A stretch of 64,000 nt of DNA from contig NZ_CP019952.1 of assembly GCF_002021815.1 (NCBI RefSeq), forward strand, positions 527,001 through 591,000, in the 5' to 3' direction. Position numbers and translations under genes: made by a program. This stretch comes from Pseudomonas parafulva (GTDB lineage Bacteria > Pseudomonadota > Gammaproteobacteria > Pseudomonadales > Pseudomonadaceae). The notes beneath the pieces were generated by a model that did no database searches, was not told the origin of the DNA, and saw only the letters and a program-made list of their open reading frames with translations. The number at the start of each line of letters is the position of its first letter. Positions within the stretch are counted from its first letter, which is position 1. Positions 10,033 to 20,819 of the stretch are shown piece after piece.

Positions 10033-10211
10033 GCGTCTGCAAGGTTGATCGGCTTGGTGTCGGTTCGCCTTTGACACGTTTGCAAGGCAATTCGAGGGTA
10101 TCGGGTACGGTGGCTGCGCTGGGATCAGTGCTGCCCGTTGCTGTGCGCGATACCTGCTTTACTGACGGCCGGCTTGCTGGCGGCCGCCCGGACCAGAGGG
10201 GAAAAGGCGTA

Positions 10212-11399
10212 ATGGCAACGGTAGACCGCTGGCTGCTGCCAGATGGCATCGAGGAAGTACTGCCACCTGAGGCCGCGCGCATCGAGATCGCGCGTCGCCA
10301 GGTGTTGGACCTGTTCCAGAGTTGGGGTTACGAACTGGTCGTCACCCCGCATATCGAGTACCTGGAGTCGCTGCTTACCGGCGCTGGCCAGGACCTGGAT
10401 CAGCGTACCTTCAAGGTAGTGGACCCGCAGTCCGGCCGCTTGATGGGCTTTCGTGCCGACTTCACGCCGCAGGTCGCGCGCATCGACGCCCATACCCTGC
10501 GCCGTGAAGGCCCAAGCCGGTTGTGTTACGCCGGCAGTGTGCTGCATGCCCAGCCGCGTGCTTTGTCTACCTCGCGCAGCCCTATCCAGCTGGGTGCCGA
10601 ACTGTATGGCGATGCCAGCCCCACCAGCGATGTGGAAGTCATCAGCCTGATGCTCGCCACACTGCAGTTGGCCGATGTGCCTGATGTTCACATGGACCTG
10701 GGCCATGTGGGCATCTACCGTGGCCTGGCTCGGGCCGCCGGCCTGTCGGGCGCGGTCGAGCAGCAGCTGTTCGACGCCCTGCAGCGCAAGGCGGTCGACG
10801 AAGTGCAGGCGCTGACGGCCGACTTGCCAAAGGATGTGGGCAACATGCTGCGAGCCCTGGTCGAGCTGTGCGGCGGCAGGGAAGTTCTGGCCGAGGCCCG
10901 CGTACGCCTGGGTCGTGCACCTGCCAGCGTGCTGGCGGCCCTGGACGATTTGCTGGCCATCGCCGACCGGTTGGCCGCTCGTTATCCGCAGTTGCCGTTG
11001 TACTTCGACCTGGGTGAACTGCGCGGTTACAACTACCACACGGGCGTGGTGTTTGCGGTGTTCGTGCCAGGTGAAGGGCAGTCGATTGCCCAGGGCGGAC
11101 GCTATGACGACATCGGCGCCGACTTTGGCCGGGCGCGCCCGGCTACCGGTTTCTCCACGGATTTGAAGACCCTGGTCACACTGGGGCGAGCGGAGGTCGT
11201 ACTGCCCACGGGCGGCATCTGGATGCCGGACAGTGGCGATGCGGCCCTATGGCAGCATGTCTGCCAGTTGCGCAACGAGGGCCAGCGTGTGGTCCAGGCC
11301 CTGCCTGGTCAGCCGCTGAGTGCTGCCCTTGAAGCGGATTGTGATCGTCAATTGATTCAGCAAGACGGGCGCTGGCAGGTTCTGCCGCTGGCCCAGTGA
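10212..11399 (+). CDS. hisZ: ATP phosphoribosyltransferase regulatory subunit HisZ
   Basis: HisRS-like paralogue that pairs with the short form of HisG to make an active, histidine-regulated ATP phosphoribosyltransferase. 395 residues: begins [21 protein letters not shown], has the class II synthetase-like motif 2 region ([32 protein letters not shown] in part) and [18 protein letters not shown] motif at [18 protein letters not shown], but lacks the anticodon-binding domain. The ATG at 10212 was chosen by family N-terminus. hisG is not adjacent. The hisZ-purA pairing is typical of Pseudomonas. Confidence 0.94.
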   Translation: MATVDRWLLPDGIEEVLPPEAARIEIARRQVLDLFQSWGYELVVTPHIEYLESLLTGAGQDLDQRTFKVVDPQSGRLMGFRADFTPQVARIDAHTLRREGPSRLCYAGSVLHAQPRALSTSRSPIQLGAELYGDASPTSDVEVISLMLATLQLADVPDVHMDLGHVGIYRGLARAAGLSGAVEQQLFDALQRKAVDEVQALTADLPKDVGNMLRALVELCGGREVLAEARVRLGRAPASVLAALDDLLAIADRLAARYPQLPLYFDLGELRGYNYHTGVVFAVFVPGEGQSIAQGGRYDDIGADFGRARPATGFSTDLKTLVTLGRAEVVLPTGGIWMPDSGDAALWQHVCQLRNEGQRVVQALPGQPLSAALEADCDRQLIQQDGRWQVLPLAQ

Positions 11400-11440
11400 G
11401 TTTCTGCGTCGGCAACAGGCCGGCAACCAAGTTTGCGTGA

Positions 11441-12748
<1,308 letters not shown>

Positions 12749-12769
12749 TCTGCCCTGCAGGCTGATCTG

Positions 12770-12804
12770 ACGCCGTGGCCCTGAACAGGGGCCGCGGCGT
12801 TTTT
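12770..12804 (+). terminator. Rho-independent terminator after purA
   Basis: CGCCGTGGCCC pairs with GGGGCCGCGGCG across a short loop and is followed by TTTTT, 21 bp after the purA stop. Confidence 0.85.
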
Positions 12805-12935
12805 CATTGTGGGTATGAAACGCGCATTGCTTGGACTTGGCGTTTATCCCCGCTGCTACCGGCATAACCCTTGCTGTAAGAAGTGTCTGTCGATGCCATC
12901 AAAGTAATGGCGCCAGAAAACACGAGGGTTTCACC

Positions 12936-14870
12936 GTGTCTGCCATCCTTTCGCTGTTACGAAGCCGCCTGTTGCGGCCTGTTTTTGTGGCCTTGGGTAT
13001 CGCCCTTTTGGTGCAAGTGCTGGTGGCCGTTGCCCTGACACGAAGCACCGTTTCGGCCCTTGAGCGCGAACTGGCCGAACGCCTGGGGCATGACAGCCAG
13101 CAACTCACGACCGATCTGGAGCAAGCCGGCCAGGAGGTGCGCGCAGGCCTCGATGGCCTGTCTGCCAGCACGCGCCAACGCTTGAGTGCAGGGCTCTCGA
13201 CGCGCCTGCAGGCCGAGCAGCAGCAACTGCGCGAAACTCTCGAAGGCACGCTGAAGGAGTCCGCAAACGACATGGCAGAGTTGCTGGCCTCGGTGGCGCC
13301 GCGCGCCATCTGGGACAAGGATGTGCCGGTGCTATCGGATTTCGCCCGACGGGCGCAGCGCAATCCCAACGTTCTGTTCGTGATTTATGACGATGCAGAA
13401 GGCCAGCACCTGACCCGCTACCTGAACCGACAGAACCCGATCAACCAGGCATTGCTCAAGAAAGGCCAAGGGGAGCGAGCGCTGGACAAGGTGATCGAGG
13501 CCGCCCGCCGTGACCCTGCCGTGTACATGGTCGAAGCGTCGATCAACCCAAACGGGGCGGAAATCGGCAAGGTTCTGCTGGGTGTGTCAACCGCCGGTAT
13601 CGATCAGCAACTGGCCGCGCTGGATCAGCGTTTCGCAGCCTTGATCACCAGCAGCGAACGGCTGGTTGGCGACAGCCTGGTAGGGGCGGCTGCCGACAGT
13701 GGCAAGACCCTGCGTGAACGCCTTGAGGCTGCGCAAGGCAGCGCCGCGGCCATGCAGAACAATACAGCGCAAACCGTGCGCGATGCGGCGGCTGAATTGC
13801 GTTGGCGCATCGGCCTGGGCCTGGTGCTGGTAGGGTTGGGCGTGCTGTTGGTGGTGGCCGTGGTGCTGGGCCGGCGTGTAGTGAGCAAGTTGCGCCTGTT
13901 GATCGCGGCGCTCGATGACCTGGCGGCGGGCGAAGGCGACCTGACCAAGCGGGTACGGCTGGACAGCTGCGACGAGATTGGCGACATGGCCTCTGCAGTC
14001 AACCGCTTCGTCGACAAGCTGCAACCTATCGTGCGCGAAGCCGGTGACGTGGCCCAGCGCACCGGTGTGGAAATCGACGCCATGGCCCAGCGCAACGCCG
14101 GCGCCGATGCCGCCGCTGCGTTGCAACGTGATGAAGTGGCGGCCAGCCTGAGCGACCTGTCGAGCATGGCTGAAGAAGCCCAGGCCGAGAGCTACGCCAT
14201 GCAGGCCGCCTTGCAGCAAGTGGTGGACATCCGCCAGGCCACCGACGAAAACAGTCGCACCTCGACGCAACTGGCCGCGCTGATCGAAAACCTGGCTGGG
14301 CAGGTGGATGCAGGCTCCCAGGTCATCGAGCGCCTGGCCAAGCAAAGCGAGCAGATCGAGGTGGTGCTGACGGTCATCCACGGCATTGCCGAGCAGACCA
14401 ACCTGCTGGCCCTCAATGCCGCCATCGAAGCCGCCCGTGCCGGTGAGACGGGGCGTGGCTTCGCCGTAGTGGCGGACGAAGTGAGGGCGTTGGCGAGCAA
14501 GACGCAACGCTCCACCGGTGATATCCAGGCGCATATTGCCGCACTGCAGGCAGGGGCGAAGGAGGCGGTAGCCACGATCAGTCAGGCGGGTACAAAGGCC
14601 AGCGAAGGGCTGCTGGTGCTGCGTGACAACGAGCGTCGCCAGCAGTCGGTACAGGCTGCCGTCGAGCAGGTGCATGCGGCGATAGGCCTGGCTACCCGTG
14701 CCGCCGAACAGCAAGCCAACGGCGCGCAAGCGGTGCGCGGCAGGGTGCAGAACATACATACCCAGGCCGAGCGTTCAGCCGAAGTGGTGATGCAGACCAC
14801 GGCAAGCAGCAAGGTACTGGACGATCTGGCGGCGCAGCTTCGGGCGAGTCTAGGCCAGTTCCGGGCTTGA
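12936..14870 (+). CDS. Methyl-accepting chemotaxis protein
   Basis: Membrane chemoreceptor signalling to CheA/CheW. 644 residues from GTG 12936 ([15 protein letters not shown]), chosen because GAGGG sits about 8 bp upstream. TM1 is about residues 14-35 ([19 protein letters not shown]), followed by a roughly 260-residue periplasmic sensor region of mostly helical, Gln/Ala-rich character. TM2 is about 300-322 ([21 protein letters not shown]), then HAMP, then a signalling domain with the conserved hairpin tip [20 protein letters not shown]. The ligand cannot be read from sequence. It converges on the iron ABC permease with a 14-bp gap and no visible terminator. Confidence 0.9.
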   Translation: MSAILSLLRSRLLRPVFVALGIALLVQVLVAVALTRSTVSALERELAERLGHDSQQLTTDLEQAGQEVRAGLDGLSASTRQRLSAGLSTRLQAEQQQLRETLEGTLKESANDMAELLASVAPRAIWDKDVPVLSDFARRAQRNPNVLFVIYDDAEGQHLTRYLNRQNPINQALLKKGQGERALDKVIEAARRDPAVYMVEASINPNGAEIGKVLLGVSTAGIDQQLAALDQRFAALITSSERLVGDSLVGAAADSGKTLRERLEAAQGSAAAMQNNTAQTVRDAAAELRWRIGLGLVLVGLGVLLVVAVVLGRRVVSKLRLLIAALDDLAAGEGDLTKRVRLDSCDEIGDMASAVNRFVDKLQPIVREAGDVAQRTGVEIDAMAQRNAGADAAAALQRDEVAASLSDLSSMAEEAQAESYAMQAALQQVVDIRQATDENSRTSTQLAALIENLAGQVDAGSQVIERLAKQSEQIEVVLTVIHGIAEQTNLLALNAAIEAARAGETGRGFAVVADEVRALASKTQRSTGDIQAHIAALQAGAKEAVATISQAGTKASEGLLVLRDNERRQQSVQAAVEQVHAAIGLATRAAEQQANGAQAVRGRVQNIHTQAERSAEVVMQTTASSKVLDDLAAQLRASLGQFRA

Positions 14871-14884
14871 TGCGTTTGAGGCCA

Positions 14885-16450
14885 TCACGCCCGGTTCAGG
14901 TACATCCGCGTTGTCAGCAGGTACACCGGCAACCCCGACACCACAATCAACAACGCCGCATACGGGGCTGCGGCCGCGAACTCCACATTGGCCGTGTGTG
15001 CCCAGACTTCGGTGGCAAGGGTCGTCATGCCGGTCGGGCTGAGCAGCAACGTTGCCGTCAATTCCTTCATGGCGTCCAGAAACACCAAGGCGAAGGCCGC
15101 TGCCATCGCCGGGAAGATGATCGGCAGGGTCACTTTGCAAAACGCGGCAAAGCTGCTTGCTCCCAGGGTGCGGGCCGCTTCTTCCAGCGTAGGGGAGGCC
15201 TTGTTCAAGGCCGTGCGTACAGGGGACTGGGCCAGAGGCAGGAACAACAGTGCATAGGCCAAAAGCAGTAACGCCGTGGTCTGGTACAGCACCGGCACGT
15301 AGTGCAGGGCGAAGAACACCAGCGTCAGGGCAATGACCAGGCCGGGCAGGGCATGCAGCAGGTACGGCAAGCGTTCTGCCCAAATGGCCAGGCGCCCCTT
15401 GTAGCGCACCACCAGGAAGCTGATCGGCAGAGCTAGCACGACGCAGAAGCCGGCGCCGCCTAGCGACACGGACAGCGAGGTGAGCAGTGCACTGGAAATA
15501 TCCGCAATGGGGAACGCTGCGGAGGAACCCACGCTGAGCCAGTAACCGAGCATGGCCAATGGAATACCGCTGCCCAATACTGCCAGGCCCAGGCAGAACA
15601 ACTGAGCAGGTATTGCCCAGCCACGCAGCTTTATAGGCTGAGCGCGGCGTGCCACGCCCTGGCCGATGCGCACATGCCGGGCCTTGCCGCGTACCCGCAG
15701 CTCCAGCCAGAGCATGACCAGGCACATGGCTAGCAGTACGGCAGAGAGCATGGCCGCGTTGGCGTTGCTGAACTCCAGCTCGAACTGTTGGTAAATGGCG
15801 GTGGTGAATGTCTGCAGGCCTAGAATCGACAGCGCGCCGAATTCCACGAGCATGTGCAGGGCAATCAACAAGGCGCCCCCGAGCATCGATGGCCACAGCA
15901 GGGGCAGGGTGACTTTCCGGTACACGCTCCAGCGGCTACAGCCCAGGGTGCGCGCCGACTCCTCGAGTGAGGTGTCCAGGTTGCGCAAGGTGGCGGCCAC
16001 TGGCAGGAAGATCAGCGGGTACTTGGACAGGGCCATCACCAAAATGGCGCCGCCCAGGCCCTCGAAGTCAGCGCTCAGCGAGACCCAGGTGAAGCTGCTG
16101 ACGAACGACGGCACGGCAAAGGGCAGGCACAACACCACCCCCCACAGCCTGCGACCGGGCAGGTCGCTGCGTTCGAGCAACCAGGCCAGCGCCAGGCCCA
16201 CCACCATGCAAGTCAGGGTTACCCCGACCATCAACAACAAGGTATTGCGCATCAGCCCCCATACATAGGGGCGCCACAACAGATACAGCGCCTCTCGCCA
16301 GCCGGCTTCCCAGGCTTTGATGGCCACGTAGAGCAATGGCAGCACGCTCATCGCCACCAGGAAAAGCACGGGCAGCACCACCCAGATCGAGGGGCGCCTG
16401 CGGCGCGGTACGAAACGTACCGGCACCGGCTGGGTCAGGGCGGCAGTCAT
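14885..16450 (-). CDS. Ferric-iron-type ABC transporter permease, fused two-module
   Basis: Inner-membrane permease of the FbpB/SfuB/AfuB family. 521 residues with two repeated BPD_transp_1 modules, about 12 membrane segments. Each half carries an EAA-type loop for the ATPase: EESARTLGCSRWSVYRKVTLP (about 160-180, split here) and EEAARTLGASSFAAFCKVTLP. The first base of its ATG is the last base of the stop of the upstream binding-protein gene (TAATG), so the two are coupled. No ATPase gene follows; the next gene downstream is the convergent chemoreceptor. Confidence 0.9.
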   Translation of the reverse strand: MTAALTQPVPVRFVPRRRRPSIWVVLPVLFLVAMSVLPLLYVAIKAWEAGWREALYLLWRPYVWGLMRNTLLLMVGVTLTCMVVGLALAWLLERSDLPGRRLWGVVLCLPFAVPSFVSSFTWVSLSADFEGLGGAILVMALSKYPLIFLPVAATLRNLDTSLEESARTLGCSRWSVYRKVTLPLLWPSMLGGALLIALHMLVEFGALSILGLQTFTTAIYQQFELEFSNANAAMLSAVLLAMCLVMLWLELRVRGKARHVRIGQGVARRAQPIKLRGWAIPAQLFCLGLAVLGSGIPLAMLGYWLSVGSSAAFPIADISSALLTSLSVSLGGAGFCVVLALPISFLVVRYKGRLAIWAERLPYLLHALPGLVIALTLVFFALHYVPVLYQTTALLLLAYALLFLPLAQSPVRTALNKASPTLEEAARTLGASSFAAFCKVTLPIIFPAMAAAFALVFLDAMKELTATLLLSPTGMTTLATEVWAHTANVEFAAAAPYAALLIVVSGLPVYLLTTRMYLNRA

Positions 16451-17463
16451 TAGAGCAGACCGACCTCACGTTCCAGTTCGATGGCTTCCTCGGCATTGCC
16501 CAGGTCGGCAGGCGAGATCTTGGGCGGGCGCAGGTCTTCAAACGGCTTCAGGCCCCGGTCGGAGACCATGCCCTTGTGCAGCGGGTACTCGGCTGTCGTC
16601 TGGGTGATGACGCGCTGACCTTCTTCGCTGGCCATCCAGTTGAGCAGGGCCTGGGCTTCCTTGGGGTGCTTGCTGGCCTTCACGGCCGCGGCACCCGAAA
16701 TGGTCACCAGGTTGCCGGCATCGCCGTCGGCCAGGTAGTACAGCTTGGAATCTAGCTTGCCACGCTCGCGCTCCAAGGCGTACCAGTAGTAGTTGTTGAC
16801 CAGCACCGCGTCCACTTCACCTTTCTCCACGGCCTTGAGGGCGACCATGTTGTTGGTGTAGGTCTTGCCGAAGGCCTTCAGGCCGGTCAGCCATTCTTCC
16901 GTTGCCTCGCGACCATGCATCTTCAGGATGGCTACCGCCTGCTCCTGGAAAGCCCCGCTGGTGGGCACGAAGCCAACACGCCTGTCCCATTCAGGGTTGG
17001 CGAAGTCCATCACCGTGGTCGGCAGGTCCTTCTCGTCGATTTTCTTGGGGTTGTACACCACCACCCGGGTCCGCGCGGTCACGCCCATCCAGGTGCCGTT
17101 GGCGGCGACGTATTCCTTGGGCAGCATGTTGAGCGTGGCATCATCGATCTTTGCCAGCAGGCCCAATTCACCCAGGTTGTTCAGGGGTGGCGACTCTTCG
17201 GTATAGATGATGTCGGCCGGCGAGCGCTCGCCTTCTTCGATGATCTGGCTGGCCAGCTGGTTGCTGCTGCCCTTGCGAATATTGATATGGATGCCGGTCT
17301 TGGCTTCATAAGCCTTGGCGATGGCCTCGCCGATTTCCTTGTGCTGACCGTTGTACATGGTCAAGGTGACCGGCGCGTCTGCCATGGCGGCCGGAGCGCC
17401 GATGACCAGGCTCAATACGGCGGCGGCCAGGGTGCGCATCAGCGGTTGCGGGCGGATCGTCAT
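16450..17463 (-). CDS. Iron(III) ABC transporter substrate-binding protein (FbpA/AfuA family)
   Basis: Periplasmic ferric-binding protein. 337 residues from ATG 17463 (AGGAAG upstream): signal peptide about 1-31 (MTIRPQPLMRTLAAAVLSLV, cleavage near AMADA), then VTLTMYNGQHKEIGEAIAKAYEAKTG, the typical start of the type 2 fold. It has NNYYWYALERERGK, in which adjacent tyrosines match the Fe-binding YY of FbpA proteins. It is the first gene of a two-gene unit with the fused permease. Regulation by iron is likely, but the upstream palindrome at 17508-17521 is not a good Fur-box match. Confidence 0.9.
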   Translation of the reverse strand: MTIRPQPLMRTLAAAVLSLVIGAPAAMADAPVTLTMYNGQHKEIGEAIAKAYEAKTGIHINIRKGSSNQLASQIIEEGERSPADIIYTEESPPLNNLGELGLLAKIDDATLNMLPKEYVAANGTWMGVTARTRVVVYNPKKIDEKDLPTTVMDFANPEWDRRVGFVPTSGAFQEQAVAILKMHGREATEEWLTGLKAFGKTYTNNMVALKAVEKGEVDAVLVNNYYWYALERERGKLDSKLYYLADGDAGNLVTISGAAAVKASKHPKEAQALLNWMASEEGQRVITQTTAEYPLHKGMVSDRGLKPFEDLRPPKISPADLGNAEEAIELEREVGLL

Positions 17464-17507
17464 GCGGGTACTTCCTCGCTTACGGCTACATATTCGGAAA
17501 CAATGGT

Positions 17508-17521
17508 AAACGAAATCGTTT
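17508..17521. promoter_or_regulatory. 14-bp palindrome upstream of iron ABC operon
   Basis: AAACGAAATCGTTT is a perfect 6-2-6 palindrome 45 bp upstream of the binding-protein start. Position suits an operator. It shares AT-rich character with Fur boxes but does not contain good GATAAT units, so the regulator is unknown. Confidence 0.35.
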
Positions 17522-17677
17522 CTCATGTGGCGAGGTGACGATAAATTCATTGAGCGGGTTACGTGGGCTTATGCATGCATCGAAAGGGGCGGGGCGTTGG
17601 GTCTTGTGCACCGTCTTGCAGAAGGCCGAAAGCACGGGAGGGCGCGGCCAAGGTGCTGAATTTCAGGCAAGAAAAAA

Positions 17678-17702
17678 CCCACTAGCAAGCTAGTGGGTTT
17701 TT
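17678..17702. terminator. Terminator of the tRNA-Leu unit
   Basis: CCCACTAGC-AA-GCTAGTGGG (17678-17697) is flanked by six A on the left and five T on the right, so it can act in both directions. On the minus strand it lies directly after the second tRNA-Leu. Confidence 0.88.
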
Positions 17703-17705
17703 GTA

Positions 17706-17792
17706 TGGTGCCCAGGAGAAGACTCGAACTTCCACGACCGTTAAGTCACTGATACCTGAAACCAGCGCGTCTACCAATTCCGCCACCTGGGC
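17706..17792 (-). tRNA. tRNA-Leu(CAG), second copy in transcript
   Basis: 87-base class II tRNA with encoded CCA. The anticodon stem-loop reads CTGGT-TTCAGGT-ATCAG, giving anticodon CAG for the CUG codon. Acceptor stem GCCCAGG pairs with CCTGGGC; the long variable arm and the TTCGAGT T-loop are present. It differs from the upstream copy by paired changes in the variable arm (see 17879-17965). Confidence 0.96.
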
Positions 17793-17878
17793 AAAGCTTT
17801 ACATCATCTGATGAAGGCGACTATTGTTCGCTTCACACAGTAGTAACAGATCCTTGGTCATCTATTACTTGAAAATTT

Positions 17879-17965
17879 TGGTGCCCAGGAGAAGACTCGA
17901 ACTTCCACGGCCGTTAAGCCACTGATACCTGAAACCAGCGCGTCTACCAATTCCGCCACCTGGGC
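17879..17965 (-). tRNA. tRNA-Leu(CAG), first copy in transcript
   Basis: 87-base tRNA with encoded CCA, anticodon CAG, nearly identical to the copy at 17706-17792. The two genes are 86 bp apart on the minus strand and share the promoter at 18045-18073 and the terminator at 17678-17702. Confidence 0.96.
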
Positions 17966-18044
17966 ACACATTCGAGATAAAAGATGCTTTACAGCGCCGC
18001 TCATCTCTACTACAACTTCGGGGTTGTCCGTCGTCGTGGTGCGC

Positions 18045-18073
18045 ACTATACGGATGCTCCCAAGGGCTGTAAA
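18045..18073 (-). promoter_or_regulatory. Sigma-70 promoter of the tRNA-Leu pair
   Basis: On the minus strand TTTACA (18068-18073), a 17-base spacer and TATAGT (18045-18050) form a near-consensus promoter, followed by a GC-rich discriminator (GCGC). That arrangement is typical of stringently controlled stable-RNA promoters. The expected start is near 18038, about 70 bases before the first tRNA. Confidence 0.75.
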
Positions 18074-18236
18074 GCCCTCGATCAAAAAAAATCTCAAAAA
18101 ATTCAACTTGTTGATTTCATGGGCCTATTGCCGATTGCCGAGCGCTCCTCAGGGGGCTGTCCAAGGCTGACATTTCCGGTTTCAATACGCCTATGCCAGA
18201 ATTCCTATCTATATACCCCAAGGTGAACCCCTTCTG

Positions 18237-20819
18237 ATGGCCGATTGGCAATCCCTCGATCCCGAGGCCGCTCGCGAAGCGGAAAAATACGACAACCCCA
18301 TTCCCAGCCGTGAGCTGATCCTGCAGCGCCTTGCCGACCGTGGCGAACCGGCCGCGCGCGAGGAGCTGGCGGCAGAGTTCGGTCTGCACGAAGAAGACCA
18401 GATCGAAGCACTGCGTCGCCGCCTGCGGGCCATGGAGCGCGACGGCCAGCTTATCTACACCCGGCGCGGCACCTATGCCCCGGTGGACAAGCTGGACCTC
18501 ATCTGCGGTCGCGTCTCCGGCCACCGCGACGGCTTCGGCTTCCTCATTCCCGACGACGGTAGCGAAGACCTGTTCCTGAGCCCGTCGCAGATGCGCCTGG
18601 TATTCGATGGCGACCGCGCCCTGGCTCGCGTATCTGGCGTCGACCGCCGTGGTCGCCGCGAAGGCGTACTGGTAGAGGTTGTCTCCCGCGCCCATGAGAG
18701 CGTGGTCGGCCGCTACTTCGAGGAGGGCGGCATCGGTTACGTGACCCCCGACAACCCGAAGATCCAGCAGGAAGTGCTGGTCACGGCCGGGCGCAACGGT
18801 GGCGCGAAGATCGGCCAGTTCGTCGAGATCAAGATCACCCATTGGCCGACGGCGCGGTTCCAGCCACAAGGCGATGTGGTGGAAGTGGTCGGCAACTACA
18901 TGGCGCCGGGCATGGAAATCGACGTTGCCTTGCGCAGCTACGATATCCCACACGTTTGGCCCAAGGATGTGATCAAGGAGGCCCGCAAGTTCCGCTCCGA
19001 AGTCGAAGACAAGGACAAGGAAAAGCGCGTCGACCTGCGCCACCTGCCTTTCGTGACCATCGACGGCGAGGACGCGCGCGACTTCGACGATGCCGTTTAC
19101 TGCGAACCGCTGGGCAAGCTGCGGATGTTCTCCGGTGGCTGGCGCCTTTATGTGGCCATCGCCGACGTGTCGAGCTACGTTCGCCTGGGCTCGGCGCTGG
19201 ATGTGGAAGCCCAGCAGCGCGGCAACTCGGTGTACTTCCCCGAGCGAGTGGTGCCCATGCTGCCCGAGGAGTTGTCCAACGGCCTGTGCTCGTTGAACCC
19301 GCATGTCGATCGACTGGCCATGGTCTGTGAAATGACCATGAACAAGGCCGGGCAAATGGTCGACTACCAGTTCTATGAAGGGGTCATCCACTCCCACGCC
19401 CGCCTGACCTACAACAAGGTCAGCAGCATGCTCGAGCATCCACGCACCCGTGAAGGCAAGGCGCTGCGCGAGGAATACAAGGAAGTCGTCCCGGACCTGA
19501 AGAACCTCTACAACCTGTACAAAGTCCTGCTCGAGGCCCGTCACACCCGCGGTGCCATTGACTTCGAGACCCAGGAAACTCGCATCGTCTTCGGCGAAGA
19601 CCGCAAAATCGCGGAAATTCGCCCGACCGTGCGCAACGATGCGCACAAGCTGATCGAGGAATGCATGCTGGCCGCCAACGTGGCCACGGCAGAGTTCCTG
19701 CAAAAACATAACGTGCCGGCCTTGTACCGCGTGCACGACGGCCCACCACCGGAGCGCCTGGAAAAGCTGCGCGCGTTCCTGGGCGAGCTGGGGCTGTCCC
19801 TGCACAAGGGCAAGGATCCGTCGCCCAAGGACTACCAGGCACTGCTGGCGAGCATCGCCGCCCGCCCGGACTTCCACCTGATCCAGACCGTGATGCTGCG
19901 CTCGCTCAGCCAGGCGGTGTACAGCACCGACAACAACGGCCACTTCGGCTTGAACTACGAGGCGTACACTCACTTCACCTCGCCGATCCGCCGTTACCCT
20001 GACCTGCTGGTGCACCGCGCCATCCGCAGCGTGATCCGCTCCAAGGTCGATACCCCGCACGTCAAGCGTGCCGGTGCCATGAGCATTCCCAAGGCGCGTA
20101 TCTACCCGTACGACGAGAACACCCTCGAGCAACTGGGCGAGCAGTGTTCGATGACCGAACGTCGGGCTGACGAAGCCACCCGTGACGTGGTCAACTGGCT
20201 CAAGTGCGAATACATGAAGGACCGCGTGGGCGAGACGTTCCCGGGTGTGATCACTGCGGTGACCGGTTTCGGCCTGTTCGTCGAGCTGACCGACATCTAC
20301 GTCGAGGGTCTGGTGCACGTCAGTGCGCTGCCGGGCGACTATTACCACTTCGACCCTGTGCATCATCGCCTGTCGGGCGAACGCACCGGCCGCAGCTTCC
20401 GGCTGGGTGACACGATCGAGGTCAAGGTCATGCGCGTGGACCTGGACGAGCGCAAGATCGACTTCGAGGTGGCCGACGCCACTTTGGCCGCTCCGATCGG
20501 TCGCAAGCAGCGTGGTGCAACGGCTGCGGCGGCCCCGACCGAGCAAGCTCCGGAGCAAGTGAAGGCCAAGGCCACGCCCAAGCCGCGCAGCCGCAAGAGC
20601 GAAGCCTCCGAGGCGTATTTCCCCAAGGACGCCGTGCAGCGCAACGCCGAGGTGCGCAAGAGCCGCGAAATGAAAAAGGCGCTGATGACCGAGGCCCGCA
20701 CTACCGGCCACGGCAGCAGCAAGTCGGACAAGGGCAGCAAGACGTCCGGCAAGCCTACCAAGCACCGTAAAGGGCCGTCGAAATCCGGCGCCTCACGCAA
20801 GAGCAAGAGCAATTCATGA
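18237..20819 (+). CDS. rnr: Ribonuclease R
   Basis: Processive 3'-5' exoribonuclease that degrades structured RNA and takes part in rRNA and tmRNA quality control. 860 residues: N-terminal helix-turn-helix region (about 1-85), two cold-shock domains (about 85-250), the RNB catalytic domain with TIDGEDARDFDDAVYCE (about 275-290) and HFTSPIRRYPDLLVHR, an S1 domain (about 655-735, PGVITAVTGFGLFVEL), and a long Lys/Ser/Arg-rich tail (about 760-860). AAGGTG precedes the ATG. rlmB follows with a 4-base overlap. Confidence 0.96.
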   Translation: MADWQSLDPEAAREAEKYDNPIPSRELILQRLADRGEPAAREELAAEFGLHEEDQIEALRRRLRAMERDGQLIYTRRGTYAPVDKLDLICGRVSGHRDGFGFLIPDDGSEDLFLSPSQMRLVFDGDRALARVSGVDRRGRREGVLVEVVSRAHESVVGRYFEEGGIGYVTPDNPKIQQEVLVTAGRNGGAKIGQFVEIKITHWPTARFQPQGDVVEVVGNYMAPGMEIDVALRSYDIPHVWPKDVIKEARKFRSEVEDKDKEKRVDLRHLPFVTIDGEDARDFDDAVYCEPLGKLRMFSGGWRLYVAIADVSSYVRLGSALDVEAQQRGNSVYFPERVVPMLPEELSNGLCSLNPHVDRLAMVCEMTMNKAGQMVDYQFYEGVIHSHARLTYNKVSSMLEHPRTREGKALREEYKEVVPDLKNLYNLYKVLLEARHTRGAIDFETQETRIVFGEDRKIAEIRPTVRNDAHKLIEECMLAANVATAEFLQKHNVPALYRVHDGPPPERLEKLRAFLGELGLSLHKGKDPSPKDYQALLASIAARPDFHLIQTVMLRSLSQAVYSTDNNGHFGLNYEAYTHFTSPIRRYPDLLVHRAIRSVIRSKVDTPHVKRAGAMSIPKARIYPYDENTLEQLGEQCSMTERRADEATRDVVNWLKCEYMKDRVGETFPGVITAVTGFGLFVELTDIYVEGLVHVSALPGDYYHFDPVHHRLSGERTGRSFRLGDTIEVKVMRVDLDERKIDFEVADATLAAPIGRKQRGATAAAAPTEQAPEQVKAKATPKPRSRKSEASEAYFPKDAVQRNAEVRKSREMKKALMTEARTTGHGSSKSDKGSKTSGKPTKHRKGPSKSGASRKSKSNS

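Noticed and set aside
10000..10048. 16-codon ORF starting MMNQPGNFP after hflC
   Set aside because: It runs through the rho-independent terminator hairpin at 10009-10032, so the peptide is a by-product of the terminator sequence.
17508..17521. Fur box for the iron ABC operon
   Set aside because: The palindrome AAACGAAATCGTTT lacks adequate GATAAT repeats; kept only as an unnamed operator candidate.
18117..20765. 882-codon minus-strand open frame opposite rnr
   Set aside because: Mirror frame of RNase R with no recognisable domain.
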